Below, one piece after another: positions 51,846-59,664 of a stretch of 64,000 nucleotides of DNA. This stretch comes from Candidatus Meridianibacter frigidus. Lineage in GTDB: Bacteria > Vulcanimicrobiota > Vulcanimicrobiia > Vulcanimicrobiales > Vulcanimicrobiaceae. Below the pieces are notes generated by a model. That model did no database searches and had not been told where the DNA came from. It was given only the letters and a program-made list of their open reading frames with translations. The stretch spans positions 1 to 64,000 of the forward strand of contig QHBJ01000015.1 in assembly GCA_003243975.1 (NCBI GenBank), read 5' to 3'. Made by a program: the position numbers and the translations under genes. Within the stretch, counting starts at the first letter, position 1. Every line of letters begins with the position of its first letter.

Positions 51846-52979
51846 TTAAGCTTTGCGAACGCCCGCCTGGGTCAGCGGAATGCGGCACACAAAGCGCGCC
51901 CCACTGCCGAGAAGCGAGCGGGCGGTGATCGTGCCCCCATGGCCTTCGGCGATTTGCTTAACAATGGAGAGCCCCAGGCCGGCACCGCTCGACGCGCGTG
52001 TGCGCGAAGGATCCACCACGTAAAATCGCTCGAAGATATGTGGCAGATCTTTGAAGGGGATTCCGATTCCCGTATCCGCCACGACGATGCGCGCGTCTTG
52101 GTCTTTGCGGGCGAGCTCTATTTTCACCGCGCCGCCCGAACTCGTGAACCGCAGTGCGTTATCGACCAGGTTGACAACCACTTGCCCGATACGATCGCCG
52201 TCGATGTCCGCGAAAACCTCTTCGCCGAGCTTCACTACAAGCTTCACACCAGCGGCGGCAGCTTGCGGTTCGAAGCTCTGCACGATCGGGCGGATCACTT
52301 CGTCGAGTCGCGTGCGTTTGAATTCCAGGCGCAGGTCACCGGATTCGGCGCGCGCTTGCTCTAAAAAGCGGTTCACCAGCGTCACGAGCCGGTCAACCTG
52401 TCCCAGCGCCTGAGGCAAGAACAAGTCGGCAGTGGCATCGTCGGGCGACGCGCTCACCGTTTCTAGCATCAGCTTAATCGAAGAAAGCGGCGTGCGAAGC
52501 TCGTGGGAAACGCTGGAAAGAAACTCCTGGCGCGCACGTTCAATGGCCAGCAGCTCGGTTTGGTCTTCAGCTAGGATGAGGGCGCCGCCGATGTTTTCAC
52601 CCTCATCGGCCATCGGATAGGCCGACACGGCGTACTTACGGCTGCCTACCTTTCCCGGCACGATGAGCGGTCCCATCGAGGCTTCGCCGGCCAAGGCCTC
52701 ATTCGCGCGACGCTCCAACTGGATGGATGCCGTCACCTCAATCACATGCAGCCCCTCGGCGCGTTCCGGGTCGAAACCAAAAATCATACCCGCAGAACGG
52801 TTCGCGAATATAATTCGCCCGTGTATGTCAAGCATCAAGACGCCGAGCGGAAGAGCGCGCACCAAGCGGTCGAATCGCTGGTCGATCTGGGGCACCAAGC
52901 TCGGTTCCGGCGTAATCGGACGACGGATCAACTGACTGCGGCGCGCGATCAGAAAACCCGCGAACGCGCCCAGGACCAC
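51846..52979 (-). CDS. phoR: PhoR-type sensor histidine kinase
   Basis: A membrane-linked histidine kinase with PAS domain (GVLMLDIHGRIIFANRSAG), HisKA with the phospho-acceptor His in FLSSVSHELRTPLSSIK, and HATPase motifs NLVDNALRF, DTGIGIPFKDLPHIFERFY and GAGLGLSIVKQI. It follows phoB by about 40 bases and so is its cognate partner. The start is uncertain: the single transmembrane helix (LWLAVAAVVLGAFAGFLIA) begins about seven residues before the GTG at 52979, but no ATG, GTG or TTG exists upstream before the phoB stop. Confidence 0.92.
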   Translation of the reverse strand: MVLGAFAGFLIARRSQLIRRPITPEPSLVPQIDQRFDRLVRALPLGVLMLDIHGRIIFANRSAGMIFGFDPERAEGLHVIEVTASIQLERRANEALAGEASMGPLIVPGKVGSRKYAVSAYPMADEGENIGGALILAEDQTELLAIERARQEFLSSVSHELRTPLSSIKLMLETVSASPDDATADLFLPQALGQVDRLVTLVNRFLEQARAESGDLRLEFKRTRLDEVIRPIVQSFEPQAAAAGVKLVVKLGEEVFADIDGDRIGQVVVNLVDNALRFTSSGGAVKIELARKDQDARIVVADTGIGIPFKDLPHIFERFYVVDPSRTRASSGAGLGLSIVKQIAEGHGGTITARSLLGSGARFVCRIPLTQAGVRKA

Positions 52980-53019
52980 CGCCGCAACGGCCAGCCACAG
53001 TGCGGAAGAAAGCGTGCAG

Positions 53020-53742
53020 CTACTCCTTGAACATGTAGCCGCGGCTACGAACGGTTACGATGTGGCGCGGATTGCGCGAATCGACTTCTATTTTTTCGCG
53101 CAGCCAGCGAATATGTACGCTCACCGTTTGATGCTCGCCCTCAAAATCATATCCCCACACTTTATCCAGCAGCGTTTGCCGCGTTACGACGCGCCCACTG
53201 TTTTCCATCAGCAGCTGTAGGAGCGCAAATTCCTTCGGAGCCAGCGGAACCTCGCGATCTCGCACCATGAGGCGCTGGCGCGAAGGATCCAACACGATCC
53301 CTCCCGCCGAAATCACATCTTCCCTTTCCTGCGGTTGGCCGCGGCGCAGACGGGCTTTGACGCGAGCCAAGAACTCGTGCAAGGAAAATGGCTTGGTGAC
53401 GTAGTCATCGGCGCCCAATTCGAGAGCCAGCACCTTGTCGATCTCCTGGTCCTTGGCCGTAAGCATGATGATCGGCACCGAACTGCTCTTGCGAATCGCC
53501 TTGCATGCCTCGATGCCATCCAGTACGGGAAGCATAATGTCCAGCACAATCAGGTCGGGGTCTTCGCGAGCCGCCATCCCAATGGCGGCGCGGCCGTCGC
53601 CCGCAGTGCACACGGTGTATCCGCTGCGCTCGAGGTTGTAGCGCAGTGTTTGTAAGATGGCGGACTCATCGTCGACCACGAGAATCTTCTTGCCGCTCTC
53701 CGGATTCTTGCGCGCGGCGGTTTGTTTATCCGTTGCGTTCAT
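53020..53742 (-). CDS. phoB: PhoB/PhoP-type response regulator
   Basis: An OmpR-family regulator of 240 residues. The receiver domain has the acidic pair VVDDES, phospho-acceptor Asp in LIVLDIMLPVLDG, Thr in MLTAKD and Lys in YVTKPFS. The C-terminal winged helix has APKEFALLQLL and HIRWLREKI. The paired phoR and the nearby pst genes point to phosphate-starvation control, presumably through the Pho boxes at 48915 and 51607. The start overlaps the end of the upstream dehydrogenase gene by 17 bp. Confidence 0.94.
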   Translation of the reverse strand: MNATDKQTAARKNPESGKKILVVDDESAILQTLRYNLERSGYTVCTAGDGRAAIGMAAREDPDLIVLDIMLPVLDGIEACKAIRKSSSVPIIMLTAKDQEIDKVLALELGADDYVTKPFSLHEFLARVKARLRRGQPQEREDVISAGGIVLDPSRQRLMVRDREVPLAPKEFALLQLLMENSGRVVTRQTLLDKVWGYDFEGEHQTVSVHIRWLREKIEVDSRNPRHIVTVRSRGYMFKE

Positions 53743-54610
53743 AGAATTTCACCACGGCGCTATAGTCCAGTGCGCCATCGCCTTTTTCGGATTGAGCGGT
53801 AAATATTTGATAGGCCAGATCGGAAGCCGGCATCGGCATCTCGGCTTCTCTAGCAGCATCCAGAGCCGCCCTCAAATCTTTGCGCAGCAGATCCATCGCA
53901 AAACCGCCGTCGAAGCGACCAGCGAACCACGTCTTCGGAAGCCAATTTTCCAGCAAGTAGTTGGCGCCCGTCGCCGTCGCGATAACCTTTCGAACCTCCG
54001 AGACATCCGCTCCCGCGCGCTGGGCGAATGTAAGCCCTTCTGCATTGGCAAGCATGATGATCGAAATCATCACTTGGTTGACGAGCTTGACCGTCTCGCC
54101 CATTCCCACCGGTCCCAAATGCGTGCAGGAGCCGAGCGCTTGCAAAAGCGGCTTCGCACGTGCGAAATCTTCCGCCGACCCGCCCACCATGATGGTTAGC
54201 GTGCCGTCTTTCGCGCGCTGCGGGCCGCCACTTACGGGCGCGTCGATGAAGCGATGGCCGGCATCGCGAACGCGCTGCGCGATCGCGCGTGTGGCGACGG
54301 GTGAAATCGTCGACATGTCGATAAACAATGTATCCGGCGCAGCGCCCCGCAGCAAGCCGCCCGCGCTGAAAAACACTCCTTCGACTTGCGGGGCATCCGG
54401 CACGCAGATGATCACCACGTTGGACGCCGCGGCTACCGCCGCAGCGTCGCCACTCTCCCGCAATCCATCCGGCAGCAAACGCTCCAATCGCTCGCGACGG
54501 CGATGCACCGCGGCCGTAACTGCGTAACCATTGCGCAGGAGTGTGCGCGCCATCGGCTCGCCCATGGCACCGATGCCGATAAAGCCGACTTTTGTATCGG
54601 GTGGCAACAT
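53726..54610 (-). CDS. 3-hydroxyisobutyrate dehydrogenase family oxidoreductase
   Basis: A beta-hydroxyacid dehydrogenase of 294 residues: NAD(P) motif VGFIGIGAMGEPMA, substrate motif FIDAPVSGGPQRAKDGTL, catalytic Lys in GETVKLVNQVM, and cofactor region DLLRKDLRAA. Members act on 3-hydroxyisobutyrate, tartronate semialdehyde, glyoxylate or succinic semialdehyde; the sequence does not decide between them. ATG 54610 is chosen because the Rossmann strand begins there. It overlaps phoB and may share its transcript, though a metabolic link to phosphate is not obvious. Confidence 0.9.
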   Translation of the reverse strand: MLPPDTKVGFIGIGAMGEPMARTLLRNGYAVTAAVHRRRERLERLLPDGLRESGDAAAVAAASNVVIICVPDAPQVEGVFFSAGGLLRGAAPDTLFIDMSTISPVATRAIAQRVRDAGHRFIDAPVSGGPQRAKDGTLTIMVGGSAEDFARAKPLLQALGSCTHLGPVGMGETVKLVNQVMISIIMLANAEGLTFAQRAGADVSEVRKVIATATGANYLLENWLPKTWFAGRFDGGFAMDLLRKDLRAALDAAREAEMPMPASDLAYQIFTAQSEKGDGALDYSAVVKFYERNG

Positions 54611-54639
54611 GGCCGGAGCACTTGCGTGGCGCGGACCAT

Positions 54640-54666
54640 GGCCCCTGCGCGCGAACCATAGGGGCC
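54640..54666. repeat. 7-bp inverted repeat in a divergent promoter region
   Basis: GGCCCCT and AGGGGCC, 13 bases apart, lie between the divergent dehydrogenase and aldolase genes. This could be a regulator site; nothing else supports it. Confidence 0.25.
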
Positions 54667-54720
54667 GGCTGCGCGTCCGGGGAACGCGACGGAACCGCCC
54701 TCTTGAAGTAGGAGTTCCCG

Positions 54721-55629
54721 ATGCTGACCAGCTTGCGCCGTCCGACATTCGATGACATGAACCTCTCAACCGGCAAGCGCGTGCGCTTGCAACGTCTGAT
54801 GTACGAACACGGACCAGCGAACGGCACTCTGATGTTATTGCCGATCGATCAAGGTCTCGAACATGGTCCGATTGACTTCTTTGCCAATCCCGACTCGATC
54901 GATACGGATTGGATCTTCCGGCTGGCCGTTGAAGGGAACTTCTCAGGCATCGCGCTGCACATCGGCCTCGCCGAGAAATACTTCAAAGCGTACGCGGGCC
55001 GGGTCCCGCTCGTTCTCAAGATCAATGGGAAAACCAACGTTCCGAGCGATGACGACGCCTTCAGCTCCCTCACCTCTTCGGTTGAAGATGCCGTGCGACT
55101 TGGTGCGGACGCGGTCGGCTACACGCTGTACGTCGGTAGCCCCGCTCAAGATGTCGACATTTCTCAATGCAACGAAGTGCGCCGCGAATGCGAACGCTAC
55201 GGCATGCCGCTCGTCATCTGGGCGTATCCGCGCGGTTCCGCAATCAAAGCGAAAGGCGGAATCGATTCACTCTACGCCATCGACTATGCGGCGCGAGTCT
55301 CATGCGAAATCGGGGCTGACGTCATCAAACTAAACCTTCCCAAGTGGGACGCGGCCACGGCCGCACAGATGCCGAAACCATACAACACCTTGGAGCTGTC
55401 AGAAAGGAAAGGCCTGGAGAAGGTCGTCAAATCGGCGGGACGCAGCTTGGTCTTGGTTTCGGGCGGTAGCAAGATGGGCGACGAGGACACCATTAACAAA
55501 GCGCAAGTGGCCATGGAAGCCGGCTGCGTGGGACTCATCTTCGGGCGCAACATGTGGCAGCGCGATTGGGACGACGCGCTCAAAGTCGCCGGTCGCATGC
55601 ACGAACTTATGAAACGCTACGGAGCATAG
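54721..55629 (+). CDS. Class I fructose-bisphosphate aldolase (DhnA/archaeal type)
   Basis: A 302-residue TIM-barrel aldolase of the DeoC/LacD superfamily that cleaves or forms fructose 1,6-bisphosphate through a Schiff base. Conserved parts: LLPIDQGLEHGPIDFF, YTLYVGSPAQD, WAYPRGSAIK, the Schiff-base lysine probably in DVIKLNLPKWD, and the phosphate-binding VSGGSKMGDED and IFGRNMWQR. ATG 54721 has AGGAG six bases upstream. It is followed closely by the Nfu-type gene. Confidence 0.9.
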   Translation: MLTSLRRPTFDDMNLSTGKRVRLQRLMYEHGPANGTLMLLPIDQGLEHGPIDFFANPDSIDTDWIFRLAVEGNFSGIALHIGLAEKYFKAYAGRVPLVLKINGKTNVPSDDDAFSSLTSSVEDAVRLGADAVGYTLYVGSPAQDVDISQCNEVRRECERYGMPLVIWAYPRGSAIKAKGGIDSLYAIDYAARVSCEIGADVIKLNLPKWDAATAAQMPKPYNTLELSERKGLEKVVKSAGRSLVLVSGGSKMGDEDTINKAQVAMEAGCVGLIFGRNMWQRDWDDALKVAGRMHELMKRYGA

Positions 55630-55654
55630 AACGCAGACGACGATTGAAGAACGG

Positions 55655-55861
55655 GTGAACGCGGCGCTGGACAAGGTCCGGCCTGGTATTCACATGGACG
55701 GCGGTGAGGTTTGGCTCATCAAAGTCGAGGACCACATTGCTTGGGTTCAGATGCTAGGGGCGTGCGGTGGATGTTCCATGGCCAACGCCACCCTCAAGTT
55801 CGCTATCGAAGACATCGTGAAAAAGGATGTTCCCGAAATCACAGCGGTCGAACAAATCTAA
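55655..55861 (+). CDS. NifU-like (Nfu) Fe-S scaffold domain protein
   Basis: A stand-alone Nfu C-terminal domain (about 70 residues) that carries Fe-S clusters to target proteins. The signature is HMDGGEVWLIKV and the cluster motif GACGGCSMA (CxxC). With the GTG at 55655 the first helix is shortened. The frame is open upstream through TIEERV, the usual family N-terminus, with ACG or ATT codons at 55631-55645 and GGAG at 55621-55624, so a non-canonical start is possible. The aldolase stop is at 55627-55629. Confidence 0.88.
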   Translation: MNAALDKVRPGIHMDGGEVWLIKVEDHIAWVQMLGACGGCSMANATLKFAIEDIVKKDVPEITAVEQI

Positions 55862-55865
55862 AGCA

Positions 55866-56093
55866 CTACAAGCGGGCGACGCATCGATGACAGTACCACA
55901 ACACCGAACCCTCGCGCGCAACCGGAACCATGTGGTCGCGCTTATCGCGGTGGCCGCAGGCGTTACATGCAAACGTCTGACCAATCGGTATTTTGGCGAT
56001 CTGCCCCCGCGTTGAAAAATAAACCACAAGCACGATTAGCGCAAAGACGACGATCGGCGCGTACGCGAAAAATAGGTTGATTCGGTCTGCCAT
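55866..56093 (-). CDS. Small membrane protein with zinc-ribbon
   Basis: 75 residues: one N-terminal transmembrane helix (YAPIVVFALIVLVVYFS), a short linker, and a ribbon with ACNACGHRDKRD and YCHRC, giving CxxC...CxxC. No named family. It converges on the Nfu gene and its start diverges from the histidine kinase, with about 50 bp between the two starts. Confidence 0.72.
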   Translation of the reverse strand: MADRINLFFAYAPIVVFALIVLVVYFSTRGQIAKIPIGQTFACNACGHRDKRDHMVPVAREGSVLWYCHRCVARL

Positions 56094-56146
56094 AGCGGTG
56101 GCTTCGCTTCGCGGGAATGCCGTTGCGGCCCCGCTAAGACAGCGCC

Positions 56147-57262
56147 GTGGCTCTCTCCGCGCGCGACCTACGGCTGCTCTACGACGTTGCGGAAGCGCTC
56201 AACCGCGCCCCCGATGTCGAACGCGCGCTCGACGAAACGCTGCGTATTGCAATCGAGCTTCTCGGCTTTCAGAGCGGTTGGGTGTGGCTGCGCTCGGACG
56301 AAGAAACCAGCTTCTATCTTGCGGCCTCCCGGAATCTGCCGCCGTATTTGCAAGAACCCGTTCGCATGACCGGCACTCCCTGTTGGTGCATCGAGTCGGT
56401 TCTGGACGGCGATTTTGCAACCAAGAACGTTGACGCGATTGAATGCAGCCGGTTGCGCCCGGCGGTCAAGAAACGCCAAACCGCCCTCACGCGGGGTATG
56501 GCCTATCACGCCAGCGTTGCTTTGAAGTTCGGCGACCGCGAATTGGGCATCATGAATCTAACGGCACCCAGATTTCGAAAAGTGTCCAGCAGCCGGCTGC
56601 GTTTGCTTACGACAATTGCCTACCAAACGGGAATTGCCATCGAGCGTGCCCGGTTGGCGGAACGAAATGCCGATCTGGCCCGTACCCAAGAACGGGCGAA
56701 CCTGGCGCGCGACCTGCACGACACCTTTACCCAAGATCTTACGGCGCTCAGTCTGCAACTCGAGGCCGCGTTGCAGTCATTGCAGCGCCCCGAAAATGCC
56801 GGCAGGCGGGTGAAGCAAGCACTGGAGCTCGCGCGTGCGGGAGTCGCGCAGGCCCGCGAGTCCGTTGAGCGTTTGAGCGGCGGGGCATTGCGCGGACGTT
56901 CATTCGAGCGCGCCGTGTCAGAGTTGGTTCGCACGTTTACGTCGCAAACGGGCATTCAGGTGCAAGTTACCCTTCAAGCGCATCCGCGCATCGAGCACGA
57001 AGAGCAGCTTTATGCGGTTCTCACCGAAGCCCTGACCAACGTGCGCAAGCACGCCGCCGCCAAACATGTGGATATTTCGATGACCGGCCGGAATGGCATA
57101 CGCTTGCGCGTCGACGACGACGGTGCCGGCTATCTCCCGCGAAGCGCGCGCAAGGGCTTCGGCGTGGCCGGAATGCGCGAGCGCGCCGAGCTCATTGGCG
57201 GGGGGTTTTCCATCCGGAAACGGAGGCCCAGAGGAACGCGTGTAGAGGTAGGCGTGCAATGA
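56147..57262 (+). CDS. GAF-domain sensor histidine kinase (NarL/LiaS class)
   Basis: A soluble kinase: GAF domain at about 10-170, then HisKA_3 with the phospho-His in NLARDLHDTFTQDL, and HATPase with EALTNVRKHAAA, DDGAGY and GVAGMRERAELIGG. The GAF domain has PCWCIESVL and IECSRL, a conserved Cys pattern that could form a redox or ligand site. GTG start. It is translationally coupled to the LuxR-type regulator (ATGA), a clear two-component pair. The signal is unknown. Confidence 0.92.
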   Translation: MALSARDLRLLYDVAEALNRAPDVERALDETLRIAIELLGFQSGWVWLRSDEETSFYLAASRNLPPYLQEPVRMTGTPCWCIESVLDGDFATKNVDAIECSRLRPAVKKRQTALTRGMAYHASVALKFGDRELGIMNLTAPRFRKVSSSRLRLLTTIAYQTGIAIERARLAERNADLARTQERANLARDLHDTFTQDLTALSLQLEAALQSLQRPENAGRRVKQALELARAGVAQARESVERLSGGALRGRSFERAVSELVRTFTSQTGIQVQVTLQAHPRIEHEEQLYAVLTEALTNVRKHAAAKHVDISMTGRNGIRLRVDDDGAGYLPRSARKGFGVAGMRERAELIGGGFSIRKRRPRGTRVEVGVQ

Positions 57263-57858
57263 TCGGCGTTAGCATCATCGACGACCATCCCGTGGTACGA
57301 GACGGTCTGCGCGCGGTATTGGAAATGCAGCACGGGCTAACTATTGCAAATGTCGTAGCCGTTCCATCATCGTTGAAAGTTATCCCGAAGAGCACGCACG
57401 TCGTGCTTCTGGATTGGGAGCTCGAGGATGCGCAGGGAGGCGTCGGTGCAATTCAAGCTTTGCGCAAACGGCTGCCGGACGTTCGAATCGTGGTGTTTAG
57501 TGCATACGCCGGCACCGACCGGGTAACGAGCGCGTTTGAAAGCGGGGCTTGCGGCTACGTGCTCAAAGGCGCGCCGGCGGATGAGATTATCGCGGCGGTG
57601 CGGAGCGCCGCTAACGGAAGCACCTACCTGGGCCGGGGCGTCTCGCTCCCGCTGCAAACCAGTGGCCAGCGCCTGACGGGGCGCGAGACCCAAGTACTCA
57701 ACCTGATTGCGCGCGGGCTTTCCACGGGCGAGATCGCGCGGGCGCTGCACCTCTCGGAGCGCACCGTGAAGTTCCATGTCACCTCGATCCTGGGCCGCCT
57801 GGGCGCGACCCGCCGCGCACAAGCGGTTTCGATCGCAAAAGAACGCGGCCTGATCTAG
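57259..57858 (+). CDS. NarL/LuxR-family response regulator
   Basis: 199 residues: receiver with IIDDHPVVRDGL, phospho-Asp in VVLLDWELED, Ser in VFSAY and Lys in YVLKGAP, followed by a LuxR helix-turn-helix (LTGRETQVLNLIARGLSTGEIARALHLSERTVKFHV). It is the cognate partner of the upstream GAF kinase. Its targets are not visible in the window. Confidence 0.94.
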   Translation: MIGVSIIDDHPVVRDGLRAVLEMQHGLTIANVVAVPSSLKVIPKSTHVVLLDWELEDAQGGVGAIQALRKRLPDVRIVVFSAYAGTDRVTSAFESGACGYVLKGAPADEIIAAVRSAANGSTYLGRGVSLPLQTSGQRLTGRETQVLNLIARGLSTGEIARALHLSERTVKFHVTSILGRLGATRRAQAVSIAKERGLI

Positions 57859-57883
57859 CAACCTGTCCCAACGGACAGGTTGC
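57858..57883 (+). terminator. Hairpin after the two-component operon
   Basis: GCAACCTGTCC, loop CAAC, GGACAGGTTGC: a perfect 11-bp stem beginning at the last base of the response-regulator stop. No T-run follows, so it may pause transcription or stabilise the 3' end rather than terminate by itself. Confidence 0.5.
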
Positions 57884-57936
57884 CGACTGTCCCGCAGCTC
57901 GAAGCGGCAAAACGCACGTGGCGCTATGCTCGAGCC

Positions 57937-58647
57937 ATGACACGGCAGAACGTCTTGATTTCGGGCGCCTCGCAGGGGCTCGGAGCGGAGCTGGCGCGAC
58001 TGTTCGCCGCGCGCGGTTACGGCTTGGCCCTCAGTGGACGCGACAAGGATCGGCTCGATAGCATCGCAGCGGAGCTGCGCAAGCACACCGACGTGCTCGC
58101 GATCACAGCCGACCTCAGGGAACGCGCACAAGGTTACCATTTGGTCGAATCGGCGCTCGCGCACTTCGGACACCTCGATATGTTGATCAACAACGCATCG
58201 ACGCTAGGCGGAAGCCCGATGCCACAACTATTGAGTCTTGATGACCAGGTATTCCGCCAGGTGCTTGAAGTCAATCTGGTGGCCCCGCTGGCGCTTATCA
58301 AAGGAATTGTTCCCTCGATGCAGCGCAGGGGAAGCGGCACGGTCGTCAATATCACGAGCGACGCTGCCGTGCAAGCATATGCGGGATGGGGAGCCTACGG
58401 AAGCAGTAAGGCAGCGCTAGAGCATCTTTCGCGAATTCTAAGCGAAGAGCTGGCGGATACCGGAGTGCGCGTGCGCCTTGTTGACCCCGGCAACATGAAT
58501 ACCCAGATGCACGCCGACGCGGAGCCGGGCGTCGACTTGAGCACGTTACCGCATCCGCGCTCAGTCGCACCCAAGATCATTGGATTCCTTGAGCGGTCAT
58601 CTGAGCCGTTCGCGCGGTACGAGGTCAATCTTGGCGCTGCAGTTTGA
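57937..58647 (+). CDS. Short-chain dehydrogenase/reductase
   Basis: A classical SDR of 236 residues: cofactor motif LISGASQGLGAELA, structural NNAS, Ser in NITSDAA and the catalytic YGSSK. It is probably NADP-dependent, because Arg follows the second strand (LSGRDKDRL). The substrate is unknown. ATG 57937 is chosen because the Rossmann strand begins there. It overlaps queA by 17 bp, although no functional link is evident. Confidence 0.88.
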   Translation: MTRQNVLISGASQGLGAELARLFAARGYGLALSGRDKDRLDSIAAELRKHTDVLAITADLRERAQGYHLVESALAHFGHLDMLINNASTLGGSPMPQLLSLDDQVFRQVLEVNLVAPLALIKGIVPSMQRRGSGTVVNITSDAAVQAYAGWGAYGSSKAALEHLSRILSEELADTGVRVRLVDPGNMNTQMHADAEPGVDLSTLPHPRSVAPKIIGFLERSSEPFARYEVNLGAAV

Positions 58648-59632
58648 GCTGCGCTCCGAACTAGAAGCAACGGTGCCTCCGGAAGCACGTGGAGTGCCGC
58701 GCGACGGCGTAGCGATGCTCGTAAGCGATCGCGCAACTAACGTGCATCGTAGCGTTCTCTTTTCGGATCTCCCTGAGCTCTTGCGGGCCGGAGATCTGCT
58801 CGTGGTGAACGACTCCCAAACACTCCCCGCCGCCCTACCAGCTCGCTTCGGAGGAGTGAGCTTTAGCTTGCACCTCTCGGCACACATCGCCGGCCATCTT
58901 TGGACCGTCGAGCCGCGTACCGATTCGGCTCTCCAGCCCGCCACCGTCACGCTGCCGGGCGAAGGCCGCGCGGAGTTATTGGCACAAACGGATGAAAAAC
59001 ACCGCCGCCTCTGGTACGCGCGCATGGACCTTCCTGTCTCTGCGTTCGAGTATCTGCAGCGTTACGGAAAACCGATCCGGTATTCATACGTGCGCGCAGA
59101 TTGGCCGCTGGAAATGTACCAAACAATCTTCGCGCGCAAGCCCGGTTCCGCCGAGATGCCCTCGGCTGCACGACCATTTACACTGCGAACATTGAACCGC
59201 TTAGCGCGGCGCAACATCTCAATTGTGCCGATTACGCTGCATTGCGGCGTCGCCAGCGCGGAACGGCACGAACCGCCCGCAGCGGAGTGGATGGATATTT
59301 CTCCAGCGACAGCAGCGCGTATCAACGCCGCGGCCGACGGCGGAAACCGCACCATCGCCGTTGGCACAAGCGTCGTTCGCGCGCTCGAGAGTGCCGCGGA
59401 CCGTCATGAGAGAGTCACCGCATTTACCGGATGGACCGAGCACATCGTCGACGGCAACTATCGGCCGCTTGCAGCGGACGGCCTCCTCACTGGTTTCCAC
59501 GAACCGTGCGCCTCTCATCTGGCACTGCTGGAAGCATTCTGCCGTCCAACCTTCTTGCGCGTCGCCTACTCGGCGGCAATTGGCGCACGAATGCTTTGGC
59601 ATGAGTTCGGTGACGTTCATCTGATTTTGTAA
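58631..59632 (+). CDS. queA: QueA-like S-adenosylmethionine:tRNA ribosyltransferase-isomerase
   Basis: QueA converts preQ1-34 tRNA to epoxyqueuosine-34 using the ribosyl part of SAM. Recognisable parts: FSDLPELLRAGDLLVVNDSQTLPA, the mid region GKPIRYSYV near 145-153, ITLHCGVAS and VGTSVVRALESA. At 333 residues it is slightly shorter and more divergent than typical QueA (340-355). The TTG start has GAGG six bases upstream inside the SDR gene. Other queuosine genes are not in the window, so a paralogous function is conceivable. Confidence 0.82.
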   Translation: MALQFELRSELEATVPPEARGVPRDGVAMLVSDRATNVHRSVLFSDLPELLRAGDLLVVNDSQTLPAALPARFGGVSFSLHLSAHIAGHLWTVEPRTDSALQPATVTLPGEGRAELLAQTDEKHRRLWYARMDLPVSAFEYLQRYGKPIRYSYVRADWPLEMYQTIFARKPGSAEMPSAARPFTLRTLNRLARRNISIVPITLHCGVASAERHEPPAAEWMDISPATAARINAAADGGNRTIAVGTSVVRALESAADRHERVTAFTGWTEHIVDGNYRPLAADGLLTGFHEPCASHLALLEAFCRPTFLRVAYSAAIGARMLWHEFGDVHLIL

Positions 59633-59664
59633 ACTTTCGCGCATCGCCTGGCGAAGCAACGCGC

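Noticed and set aside
53850-54827. Long frame overlapping the hydroxyacid dehydrogenase in another phase
   Set aside because: The dehydrogenase frame carries all family motifs; this one is a shadow on the same strand.
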